From contig CM059623.1 in NCBI GenBank assembly GCA_030435675.1, positions 9,326,012 to 9,390,011 on the forward strand: DNA of 64,000 nt. Direction: 5' to 3'. Every line of letters starts with the position of its first letter. Position 1 is the first letter of the stretch. Positions 12,222-22,678 of the stretch are shown in pieces. The notes beneath the pieces were generated by a model. It was not told the DNA's origin and did no database searches. It saw only the letters and a list, made by a program, of their open reading frames with translations. Both the position numbers and the translations under genes were made by a program. This stretch comes from Steinernema hermaphroditum (taxonomy: Eukaryota; Nematoda; Chromadorea; Rhabditida; Steinernematidae).

Positions 12222-14278
12222 TGCTTTCTGATTCGACGATCGATCGCCGTCTTCTTTTGAGGCAACCCGTTTCTTTACAACAAACTAGCATCACAAGGTA
12301 CAAAGTGCGAATACGGAAAGATCTCTCGTCCTAGCGCGACATTTGAACCTAAGACCCGGATAAGACTGGGTAAACACGTCGTTTTCCATTGTTTTCACTT
12401 TTGAAGGCATTTGAAGGCGAAAACAGATTATACAATTGTACTTTGGACAATTAGTCACTTCAAAGATGTCAAAGAATAAGTGATCGACAGAAACAACTAC
12501 AAGAAACAGGAAAAAGAAGTTGTCTTTCTGTGGGACGACCTCTTTTCGGTGAAAGCCGCTTTGTTTTCCGAACAAAGACTTATTGTATGCAGCGAGTAGC
12601 ACGTCACAGATGCAGAAAGTATCTGGATTAAAGACGTCGCCTACTCTAATCTTGAAAAGGGCAGAAATAACATCGCCTCTCGGAAATAAGAAAGAGACGA
12701 CACCGACTCTCTAACCCGTATGAAAACAGAGCTTATCACCGGTTTCTTAATGCACATTGCAAACAACTAGTCTAGAACACACCTTCTGGCGTGTTTTCTC
12801 CATATGGACACACGACAGTTGTGCGAGTTACGCAAGAAATAAGATTATGTGAATCAATAAAATAAGTTTAATAAGTAATAAAGTAAATTAGCATTGAAAT
12901 AGAATTAGATCGCATTGTCATGCTATTGTAAGGTTGATGCTTAGTGGAATTCCCGACGGAACCATCGAAGAACGAGGCTACACAGTTGAGGCGGAATGGA
13001 ATATCTGAATCATGAATCACTCATTGGAATAGACGAAACATTTCCCATAGAAGCAATTTGAGCAATACAAGCAAGATATTTCATATGATCAGTATTTTCT
13101 CTCCAAAAGCATTCGTCGCATAACAAGTCATCCTGAAGACAATTGAAAAGCTGTATATGGAAGACGTTCTTAAACTGCGTGGAGACATTAACTACGCGTA
13201 CAATGCGGTGCAAAAAAAGATTCCCAACACGGTATTTCCCCATTGAAAGGTTTTTTTTTGCAAAAAGCGCTATCTGAAAGCGCATTTCAAAAGTCTGTTT
13301 GTGAAGACAATGGCTACATGCCATGACTCCGGTTCGTCAAAATCGAAGATAAAGAAGCTAAATGAGCGAATAGTAGAACGGGCTCCTTGTTGAATATTCT
13401 CTCGATTTTTGAATTTAAAGCTTCAGCATTCGGTGATGAAAGTGCAGGTTTGTTCTTTATCTTTACGCTGGCGAAGCTTAGTAAGCTTCCGATGTCCCTG
13501 CTTACTTTATCCACATATGCTCCTCCACAATTCCACCCAGAGACGCGCACAATTAGTTCTCAAAGAGTCATTGTAATGTCTCCGTAATGTAATGTTCGAA
13601 CGTACTCATTTTTGCAATTTCAGTCTCTGCTTTATTTATTTTCCTAAAAGGTGAAGCAAAGAGTGCGTGCGATCATTTTACCTCCTGTGCTAATCTAAAA
13701 TTTGATTGGCACAGGAAGTAAAGAGAAATGTTTCAGTGTTGTAATAAATTGGCTGATTTTTATGTCTTCTCGTATGTACATTGTGCACTGCTTTTGAAGT
13801 GCGTTCTGTTTTGTGCAATTGAATGTGTTCTGCATTCGTTATTTAGTGCAGAGACAGAGTTCACGAGCTATGCTATGCAGGCAGGATGGGAGTAAATGGA
13901 CACAGCGTGATCAAAACAGAGCATTTATTACACGACCAATCGGTCGGGACACAAAACCAAACTCTGACTTGCTGGATCACACTCTATCTCTAGACATCTA
14001 AACGGGTAAAGGCTTTTCGGCTTACATTAGTCGTAGTCAGCGGCAGAAGGTCTCCATCTGCCACTCCTTATCACGTGTCCATCAGCTGTCGTAAGCGTCT
14101 CCTTCCTACGTCCGTTGGCGACCTTCCCCTTCTGCACCCGTAGGCTGGTACTGACAGACGGAGAATTCCGACTTTTCGACCATCTTATCGCCCGTAGTCT
14201 CTCGAAGCAGACCGAAATGTTGCTGATAAGGACATTCATAAAAGCGCCACTTGGGTGGACGACAGCACTCAGTTCGCA
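12222..14278. other. Intergenic, 2.1 kb, with an unresolved minus-strand ORF pair
   Basis: AT-rich tract between divergent genes. Two adjacent minus-strand frames, 13314-13550 (78 aa) and 13010-13324 (104 aa, six Cys), overlap in different phases. They could be exons or remains of one gene, but no splice pair I tried joins them without a stop and I recognise no domain. A short inverted pair around 13683 and 13710 (cctcctgtgc / gcacaggaag) is visible. A TATA-like cataaaag lies about 40 bp before the astacin start at 14279. Confidence 0.4.
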
Positions 14279-16376
14279 ATGTTTCGAGCTCTCGTCTTCT
14301 TCTGCCTTATTGGCGCCGCCGTGGCTGTAAGTAGAGTACGGTAGTGGTGTTATAGACGTATTTAGATACGCTTTCGCGACTTGATCCCCGAGGGCGAAAC
14401 TCATTTCCATGGCATTCCAATCGAGAAGTACGTCACTTCTATGAACCGACTGATGGAAATCAGTGGGAAGCTTGCGAATACGGTAGGAGATGCGGAAGAC
14501 TCAATCGATTCTGATGGAATTTTAGACCTCTGACGTTCGTTTTGAGGAAATCGAATGGAATTCAATTGAATCGAACCCTGAGCATAACCCTTTCCTCCCC
14601 TTTGGCGACATTGTTCTCTCGGAGGAACAGCTCGACGGCTTAGTGGGGTGAGGCTCAGCACATGACGAGGTCTTGAAAGCACAGTTCCAGGGAGTACGAG
14701 ACTAAGCTGGCGGAGAAAGAAGGCCGTCCTCTTCCCGAACAGCTCTACATCATGGGAATAAATCGCTGGACGAGCTTCCCCATCGCGTGGTCCGTGGATC
14801 AGATGCGTCCTCCTTCTGGTTAGCCTTCGATCTCATTGACGCCTGTCATGCTCTTCCTTAGGTGGGGCTTCAGTAGCCCGCGCCGCTTTCAACACTTTGC
14901 AGCAACTCACTTGTATAACATTCCAGGAAAACGGCAACTACGGTAACGGTCACATCAGGCTTACAGGAGCTTACAAAGGGTAAAACGAAGGTCACAAGAG
15001 ATCTCAAACAGAGCTTCTTCAGATGTTTTTCTCCGCTCGGAAAGCAAAACACTCGCTATCAGAATCTGAACCTCGCCTATGGATGTGGTACTGTAGGAGT
15101 CGTCGTACACGAGATCATGCATGCGCTCGGAGTGTACCACACACAGAGCCGCGCTGACAGAGATAAGTACCTCAGAATCAACTTCAATGCCATCGATCCG
15201 GAACAGATACACAACTTCCAATACGCGAAAGCCTCCGAGCACGCTCAGACCCTCGGTCTCAGCTACGATCTCGGATCTCTCATGCACTACGAAACAAAGG
15301 TGCCAACATCGGTCCTGGGCCACTCCTAACATAGATCGCTTGAAGGCTTTTGCTATATACATGGGATGGGACACGATCATTCCGCTGAACCGCCTCTACT
15401 ACAACACCCTTGGCAACAGGCTCTTACCTACCTTCCTCGACATCAAGGAGCTCAACATGGCCTACTGCAAGAGTAACTAAATAAAGCTCGGAACTGCTCC
15501 TAGGTGGATGATTCTAGATGTGTGCCCCCAACAGCTCCCGTGCCAGAACGGAGGCTACACCGACCCCAAAGACTGCAGAAAATGCCGCTGTCCAGAAGGC
15601 CTCAGCGGTCGGCTCTGTGAACAGCTGGCGGCCTCGACTCCCCAGTGTGGACAGACCATCAAAGCAGCCACTGGAGAGTACCAAAAGCTGTCTATGTCAG
15701 GCCTGGGCACCTGCTACTTCCGCATCTCTGTAGGGTCGATCCATTCTGCTGTCCTCACCATTCTCTTCAGGTCCCCGAAGGACACCACATCTCTATTACG
15801 CTGGATTACGTGAGTTTCAACCAAAACGTGTATGGAGCCTGCATGGGCAGTTACGTTGAAATCAAGTACGAAGCTGATGTGACCAAGACTGGCCCAAAGT
15901 AGGTGCTTCACTAGCATTCAGCTGACCAAGCTGGCTTTCTAGATTCTGCGGCTACAGCTATCAGTCAAGAGTGATTCCTTCTTCTGGCACAAAAGACGTC
16001 TACGTCATCTACAAGTCGAACAACCAGAGATTCGGATTCAATCTGCGATACAAGACAGGTACAGAGGACAGCTTCATCCGATCCGTCAAGAGCAAATCCC
16101 CTAGATACCAGTGTCACTGCTGGTCCCGCGCCGACAGAGCAGCCGTCTGAAGACCAGTGGGGTCCCTGGAGTCAGTGCTCTCACACCTGCGGAGGATGTG
16201 GCCAGAGAACGCGCAAGAGCCTCTCCGACCCTAACCAGGTGCAGCGGGAATATTGCAACTTGAACGTCTGCTTCTCGGATATCTTCTCCACGTTCTACAC
16301 GCCGCCCTGCTGCTCGCCTTTCTTTTACAGCCCTTATTCACCAGCGCTCTGTTTGGAAGCGAACAAGGGAAATTGA
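14279..16376 (+). CDS. Astacin metalloprotease 1 (signal-pro-astacin-EGF-CUB-TSP1)
   Basis: A secreted zinc endopeptidase with the layout of nematode NAS subgroup V (NAS-33 to -38), whose studied members act in cuticle shedding. Eleven exons (14279-14326, 14366-14482, 14526-14647, 14691-14818, 14862-14979, 15023-15299, 15346-15472, 15518-15729, 15771-15898, 15943-16058, 16105-16376) give 554 aa. A signal peptide is followed by a propeptide with the Asp-switch FGD, then the astacin domain with zinc site HEIMHALGVYHTQSR and the Met-turn SLMHY. An EGF module (CQNGGYTDPKDCRKC), a CUB domain and one TSP1 repeat (WGPWSQCSHTC) follow. The zinc site has Met where paralogues 2 and 3 have Gly (HEIGH). 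The intron before residue AFAIY uses a gaag acceptor; the earlier atag would give a stop. AATAAA at 16437-16442. Confidence 0.93.
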
Positions 16377-16856
16377 TGCATGTGATGAATTAAGATTTTT
16401 GTTTTCTTACCCATCGTTTGATAACTTATTCTTTAAAATAAAGATTTCTTGGTTGACGTTGAGAAATACACTTATATTGTCCTTAGTGCCTGACTTAGAG
16501 GCGGAGAGGTAGGCGCATTTCTCCAACATCCAACTCCGGTTTTTGCTCCTGTCAAGCGCAGCGTTGGCACCAGCGGGCACAGTGGGACCCAGTGATCCTA
16601 ACGAGTCCAAAACGAGTCCGGACTCGTTGGTCCGAACCAACGCTCAGTTTTTGATTGGCCGACGGACGGATTATGCTCAAAAGTTACTGGAAAAATAACT
16701 TTGCACGTAGAGGAAAAAAACACCGCTGACGGTGGTTCTGTGACGGCGGTTCTGCGAGACTGTCCTGAAAAAGTATCAATATCACCATGAAAAGCACCAC
16801 AGGCGACATACAAGGTTAATTCCGTCGGACATATGATTTAACAGTACATTTTGTGG
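16377..16856. other. Intergenic after astacin 1
   Basis: Holds the astacin 1 poly(A) signal (16437-16442). Around 16600-16645 the motifs aacgagtcc and ggactcgtt repeat in both orientations, making a small potential hairpin. Two minus-strand frames (16407-16640, 16598-16813) resemble nothing I know. Confidence 0.4.
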
Positions 16857-18059
16857 TTATCCTTCGAGCCGGTGAGAATCTCCTCCAGCGACTAGTATCC
16901 TCTCGGGCACCTTCATCATTTCTTCTACGGTGACAGCGTTCCCACCATCCATCTTGCCTGGACTGCTGAATCCCCCGTTTTCGCGAGCAGAGTTGTCGGG
17001 TTCGGGTTTTCGGGTCGGGTTTTTCGGGTTTTCGGGTCGGGTTTGGGTGTCGGTTTCGGTTTTTCGGGTCGGGTACCCGAACGCTTCGGTTTCGGTTTCG
17101 GGTTCGGTTTCGGGTACCCGAAAATTTCGGTTTCGGTTTCGGGTTCGGTTTCGGGTACCCGAAAATTTCGGGTTCGGGTTCGGTTTCGGTTTCGGGTACC
17201 CGAAAGTTTAGGTTTCGGGTTCGGGTTCGGTTTCGGGTACCCGAAAATTTCGGTTTCGGGTTCGGTTTCGGGTCGGGTACCCGAACTTCCCGGTTGGATT
17301 TCCCTGATTTTCGGTGTTTTGGAACTGTCGAACCGCGATTTTATTTTTTCAAACCCCATAAAGCGATCAGTCACAGCGCGGCGAGACCCAGAACCTATAT
17401 TAGCGCTTTGAGATATCGAGATCTCCAGAAAAAGTAGGATATTTCGTACGTTCGGTCGCCGTTTTGATCGTGCTAGTGCAAACTTTGGGCGTAAGCGTGG
17501 CGCCACAACGGTACCGAAGTGTCGGTCTGCGCTTATGACGTGAACATGAGTGGGATGCACCGACGACAAGTTCATTAACTTCGTAACCTTTGTAGACAGT
17601 TTGACGTCCACCTTTTCTGAGAGTTTCACGTTGATAGACAGTTTAGTTTTAAACTGAAGGACGCACGAAAAGGACTGCGGGAAAAAAGGAAAAAAAATGT
17701 CCCCAACTTCAAAAACAACTTCGGGTTTTCGGTTTCGGTTTCGGGTTCGGTTTCGGGTACCCGAAAGTTTCGGTTTCGGTTTCGGTTTTTTCGGGTTCGG
17801 TTTCGGTTTCGGGTACCCGAAAATTTCGGTTTCGGTTTCGGGTTCGGGTACCCGAAAATTTCGGTTTCGGGTTCGGTTTCGGTTTCGGGTACCCGAAAAT
17901 TTCGGTTTCGGGTTCGGTTTCGGTTTCGGGTACCCGAAAGTTTCGGTTTCGGGTTCGGGTTCGGTTTCGGGTACCCGAACTTTCGGGTACCCGGACAACT
18001 CTGTTCGCGAGTCGCCTGGAATGAAGATGTGCTCCGGGATGTGCATTCGTATGGCCGCT
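16857..18059 (-). pseudogene. MFF/Tango11-like (mitochondrial fission factor) coding remnant split by a hAT-like element
   Basis: MFF is a tail-anchored outer-membrane receptor for the fission dynamin. Reading minus, 18059-18004 encodes IRMHIPEHIFIPGDSR and 16987-16857 encodes EEMMKVPERILVAGGDS. These match the paired motifs RMRVPEKLKV and MQVPERIVVAG of animal MFF at similar spacing. Between them lies an insertion with its 8-bp target duplication. Removing the element and one duplication leaves the two motifs out of frame by one. A splice from 17990 (GG|GTACCC, inside the element) to 16966 (gattcag) joins them in frame. A stop soon follows (16857-16859), and the coiled coil and tail anchor of MFF were not found. 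The upstream frame stays open to 18244, and an ATG at about 18144 lies 80 bp after the rrp-8 stop. It could be a truncated but expressed gene, or dead. Confidence 0.4.
16980..18011. mobile_element. hAT-like non-autonomous element, copy 1 (element 16988-18003, TSD TTCGCGAG)
   Basis: The 1016-bp element starts CAGAGTTGTC and ends GACAACTCTG, a 10-bp perfect terminal inverted repeat of CAG...CTG type. It is flanked by an exact 8-bp direct repeat, TTCGCGAG, at 16980-16987 and 18004-18011. An 8-bp duplication with such ends is the mark of the hAT superfamily. About 300 bp at each end are arrays of TTTCGG/TTCGGG units broken by GGGTACCCGAAA; about 430 bp in the middle are non-repetitive. No transposase is visible, so it must be moved in trans. 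It lies within MFF-like coding sequence. Confidence 0.9.
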
Positions 18060-18222
18060 CTGTAAAACAAGTTTTGATAATAAGCAACACGATCACAAAT
18101 GACGTATAAATCGCAAGCACGAAAGTGGTGAATTAATGGAGGAAGCATATGAAATAACACTAGTTTATAACAGGGGATAACAATGTAATAGACAACAACA
18201 GAATGGAGTAACAACAACGACC

Positions 18223-19377
18223 TTAGCGTTTCTTGTACAGGCACGGCTTCAACGTAAGACCATTAGGACGCTTATGCTCGATTTTTCCCGCTTTCTTGAA
18301 CTGGAAGACTACAAAGTAATCTTGCATGGTCTTCTGTAAAGCACAATGACAATTACTTATAGGAACATGACTGCACTCACAGATGTTTTGAATTCGAATC
18401 CCATACGGCATACGCCGCGCATGAAGGCTCTGACATTCTCAAAGCGACTGGTAACTTCAGCGATCCGTAATTCTCCTCTAAACACTGGAACTATTAGAAA
18501 AGATCACTGCGTATATGAAAGAGCAGGAGACGGTGACGGTCAAGCGTTCCGCCATAGTGTTAGCACGACTACAATTCGTGCCACTGCGCTCAGAGGAAGA
18601 CTACCTGTATACGTAGAAACTATGCTTACCCCATTTTCAGTAATCGGTGAGCCTCGCGAAGATACTCGTTGATGTTGGTGCCCATCAAGGAAAGGCAGAA
18701 AACGACGACATCGCAAGAGTTGTTCTCGAGTGGGACATTGGACATCTCGCAGGCGACAACACAAGGTTTCTTCGCGACCAGATCGAATGAGTGAACAGTA
18801 TTCCGAGTTCCCAAGCATTCAGCGATCTTGGCGTCTCCACATCCCATGTCCGCAATGACTAATCCAGTTTTCGAACGTAACTGCTGAATAATTACATTAA
18901 CTGGGTTCAGCGGCCATTTCTTCGCCTGAAATATTGGTTGTAGGGAACAGCAGCTGGAAATAAGATCACCTGGTCCCTGTAGCCAGCGTGATAGTGATCG
19001 AAAGCAGCGGGATCTTCTTCAAACATCTTCTGAGCCTCTTCTCCCGTCATTGTATAGAGCTGTTCATTAATGAATCGGAAACGACCACCTTCCAGTCTCT
19101 TCACCATGTGACCTTCCTCATTTTCGATCAGATTTTCTACTGGTACACCCAGTTCGGAAGCCTTCGCCTCGAGCTTCAGGAACTTCTTCTTCTTTCCCTT
19201 GTTTTTCTTTTTCTTTGGCTTGTCATCTTCAAAGGCCAATGATTGAGCAACTTTCTCCACCTTCTTAGCTGCTGACTGAAGCTCCTTTCTTTTCTTCAGT
19301 CTTGCCAAGTTCCGCAACTTGCGCTTCTCTGTCCTTCCCTGCACTTCGCTTTCAGCTTTCTTCAGCTTACGTACCAT
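18223..19377 (-). CDS. rrp-8: Ribosomal RNA-processing protein 8 (nucleolar rRNA adenine methyltransferase)
   Basis: A SAM-dependent methyltransferase that makes m1A on large-subunit rRNA in the nucleolus. Exons 18970-19377, 18630-18925, 18381-18477 and 18223-18333 give 303 aa. The N-terminus is a Lys-rich nucleolar tail (KPKKKKNKGKKKK). The family's FDHYHAGYRDQAKKWPLNP stretch spans the first intron. The SAM-binding motif is IADMGCGDAKIA, followed by FDL (motif II), the catalytic-loop region FCLSLMG, and GGELRIAEVTSRF. The protein ends in KPCLYKKR, as in other Rrp8 proteins. The ATG directly follows an acceptor-like gtttag, and the gene starts only 162 bp after the nog-1 stop on the same strand, so it is a probable downstream operon gene. 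Confidence 0.95.
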
Positions 19378-19538
19378 TCTAAACAAATCGCGTCAACAAT
19401 AAACACTCCGCTTCCCAGCGATAAACAGAACGGAGATACCGCTTTGTGAACAGAACGTTTTTCAATGTATTCGCAAACAATAACGGGATTTATTCAACAA
19501 GAACAAATAACAACGTGTATTTATAACAACAAAAAACT

Positions 19539-21808
19539 TTAACGTCTGTCGGTCTTTCCCATTCCACGTTTTCCAGCGAATAAATGCTTCGGCCGCTTGA
19601 CGGAGATGTGACGATCACCTTCACCCTTACGAGCGTCTTGGTTCTGGGGTCTCTGTGCCTTCCTACGGACCTTAGAGGTTTTGTCGTAGGTCTAAATTAA
19701 TCGTGTTATTAACATCGGTATTCATTGTAAAATACCTCAAGATCAGGAACACCCTGGATGTCGCGAGGAGCTGGATGTCCAACGGCCGACAGCGAAGGCT
19801 CCTTGCCGATACGCATCTTCTTCGTTGAAGGTTGTTTGAGCTGTGCATCTCCGAAGTGGTTCATGTCGTTCTGGTTGATGTCAACACCAAGAGCTCCGAA
19901 TTGTTTCTCCATCGTTTCCATGGTGCGTTCACGTTTGCGACCAATCAAACGCGACTGACGTGGCTTGTTAGTACCTCTGATTAGCTCGTGTTTCTTCTTG
20001 AATTCCAGTTCCTTTTCTTCAATGAGCTTGGCGTCTGCCAACAGTTGCTTGGTATCTTCATCGTCAGATTCAGCATCTGAATCATAGACGCCAGCTTCAG
20101 AACGTACACGCTCCTCCTCCTTGAGAGTACGGAATTTCTAAACGACGAGAAAGTAATCAAGGGGCCCACTACTCGGCAATTTGAATACCTCAACGACATT
20201 ATTATCAATGAAATCAGCGATATTGTGTCCTTCCCAAATTTCGGGAACAATGTCGTACTTCTCTTCAGGGTTCCTAAGCAGAAAATGCTTCTTAAGATCG
20301 AGAATGTAATCGTCGCCAAGTTCCTTCTCAAGATCACGCTCCAATTTGCGGGTTTTCTCGTCACGCATCGAGCCGTCGACTTCAACAACCATACGGTTCT
20401 TCTTGGCAGACACAGCAGTAGGAATAAATGGAGCACGGACTTTTTCATCGCGAGGTTGCGGATAAGCAACAAAGACACGATTAAGCACACCATCACCAGT
20501 GACTTTCTTCGAATGAAGTTTGGTTTCAACTCTCTGAGCCAAGAGTGCGTCGCAAGCCTAAAACATACGAAGCAATTTAGGTTTTGTATGCAAGGATATT
20601 TATGCTAACCTGGTCACGAAGGCTCATCACTCCTTCCTGCGAAAGAGTACTCATCTCAACGATGGGGATGTTCTCAGACTCAAGCTTGGAAAGCAGCTCA
20701 TTCTTTTCAACTGGCAGATCAGATCGGCGCATGATATCGACCTTGTTCAGTCCAACGAACACAGGCTTGTTCGTGAACAGCGGGCGAATAGCCTCGAAAA
20801 GATGTATCTGCTCTTCAATCGTTTGGTTACATTGTTCGCTGACATCCATAATGAACAACACAGCGGCCTTCAAGTGAGCAAGGGCAGTGACGGCTTGCAT
20901 TTCAATGGTGTTACGCTGCTCAAGTGCATGATCCAGAATACCAGGAGTATCAATAACCTAAGAAGACCAATTAGTCATCGGAAAGGGGTTCATCGCGTTT
21001 ACCTGCCAACGCAAATATTTGTAATCCAAATGACCAACGTAGAGAGACTTGGTGGTGAACGCATACGGTTGCACTTCAACATCGGCGCGGGTGACCTTGT
21101 TGATAAACGACGACTTTCCGACGTTCGGGAAACCGCATAAAATCAAAGTACTGAAAATATGGAAGCAGATTCAAATGAGACCGATTTCAGAAATAACTAT
21201 CTCACCGAGTATTAGGGTCGATGCTTGGGAGGCGGGACAAATGCTGCCTGACCTGCTCCAAGTATTCGAAACTCGACTTTTGGCGTCTCAGCAGTTTGAC
21301 CATGCGACCAAGAGCGGCTCGTTTGAGCATTTTGCAACGGTAAAGCGAGTCGGAATATTTCATTAGACGGACATATTCGCGGGCAATTCTGAAAAGGTGA
21401 CGTAGAACACCTGTACGCAGCAAACGATCCTACCCGTCAACCAGATGGCGAGCTGTGTTCATCTGACCAAGGGCAATCTTGTAATGGTCCTTATCGTACA
21501 GAATGTTCATCAGGTCTGAGTAGAACGGATGCACGTCTTCCATCTTGGGGAATTCATTGATGATCTGCGTCAGCTTATCGTGGAGAGTCTGCTGCAAAAA
21601 CTTGATCTTTCTGGAGTAGAAGGCGCGGATGCGACCAATGGAATAAGCCTTGTGAACTACTGTCGGCGTTTTCCGCTGGGTCTTCGAAAGCACGACATCT
21701 TTCAATTCCTGAAATCATCTGTTCACCATTCACGTCTTACGCAAACATGCAACTTACCGTCGCGGTTGGGACAACCGTGATCTTTTTGAAATTGTAGGAG
21801 GAGGCCAT
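19539..21808 (-). CDS. nog-1: Nucleolar GTP-binding protein NOG1
   Basis: An OBG-type GTPase needed to build the 60S ribosomal subunit. Eight minus-strand exons (21758-21808, 21434-21708, 21206-21388, 21003-21150, 20610-20957, 20189-20557, 19736-20137, 19539-19691) join to 642 aa; human NOG1 is 634. It opens with [15 protein letters not shown] and [13 protein letters not shown], the conserved N-terminal helical bundle. The GTPase motifs are G1 [10 protein letters not shown]3 DTPG and G4 NKVD, in an N-terminal-middle G domain. NOG1C follows, and the end [16 protein letters not shown] is basic. Every exon junction keeps frame. The tandem with rrp-8 repeats the C. elegans order, so one polycistronic transcript is likely. 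This is the first gene of that unit. Confidence 0.97.
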
Positions 21809-22635
21809 GCTAACCGACTGGATACCTGAAACGACTGAAAATCAGTAATGGGACTTGAGGGGGTACACATTATATATAGCAGATGGAAACAAGCTTGTGA
21901 AGCTCAAAACGGAGGAAATCGAACAATGCGTCTAGTAGACAGGAAGAAAGGGGATACCTCGTTTGAAGAAAGGCAGCTTGCACTCTAGTCTAGAGAGTGG
22001 AGAAAATGATGGTTTGACAGACTTTCGAAAAGAATCCTCCCAAAAGGGAGAATATCGTACAGTTCTGGTCCTTAATCGTTTCGGGACCAAATTGAAGTTG
22101 AAAAACGGTCACATCGTCTATATACGTTATTTGCTGGTTCTCCAGAGATAACGTACCGGCCTTAGTTCCCAGAACGATAGGATCACGGTACAAACGCCGA
22201 TTTTTGCCATTCTTTTGAAACAATATGTGCCTCAAGGTATAAAGTTTAAAATGCTTATTCATCTGAAATAACGGGAACATTGAACTGTTAAATCCAGAAA
22301 CACATGAAAAAATCAGCCTTTCGGAGATACCGTACCCCTGTGGCTCTTTTGTCTGCTCGCTGTCTGATTTCGACCGCTCTCCGAGTGTCGAATAATCGCA
22401 AATTAGCGAGTAGACGTCTGCAATTGTTCCGAACAGACGGACTGAAAGGAGCACCAAAGGTCACGTGTAACTGTACCGAATTGGTCATCGACACCTAATC
22501 TCTCTTGACGTCCTTCCGATGTACTTTCATAAAAACATCTTTTTTTCTACACGGAGTTCCGCTTTTTTTGCACTCTTCTTCTATCTGACCAGGTCGTCTA
22601 CGGTTGATAGAGGCAGTCATGTGGGGTTGAGATCT
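21809..22635. other. Intergenic between nog-1 (leftward) and astacin 2 (rightward)
   Basis: Divergent promoter region of about 0.85 kb. A 155-codon minus-strand frame (21990-22457) has no domain I recognise and no signal peptide. I regard it as probably non-coding. Confidence 0.4.
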
Positions 22636-22643
22636 TATAAAAG
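22636..22643 (+). promoter_or_regulatory. TATA box of astacin 2
   Basis: TATAAAAG 43 bp before the ATG. Astacin 3 and the EB-protein gene have TATAAAG at almost the same distance, which implies very short leaders and start sites near the ATG. Confidence 0.65.
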
Positions 22644-22678
22644 TAGGGCAGTGGTTGCTGAAGTCATTCTGTTGAGCG

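Noticed and set aside
16980..18011. Arrays of short repeats read as a CRISPR array or a telomere
   Set aside because: Units are degenerate hexamers without spacers, inside an element with TIRs and target duplications, in a nematode genome.
16925..18244. 439-codon minus-strand frame encoding repeats such as PKPNPKPK and TRNRNRT
   Set aside because: It runs through hAT-like copy 1. The repeat arrays are built of 6-bp units and so rarely create stops. The same frame in copy 2 (25197-26249) has the same cause.
21990..22457. 155-codon minus-strand frame between nog-1 and astacin 2
   Set aside because: No recognisable domain or signal peptide; overlaps the probable divergent promoter.
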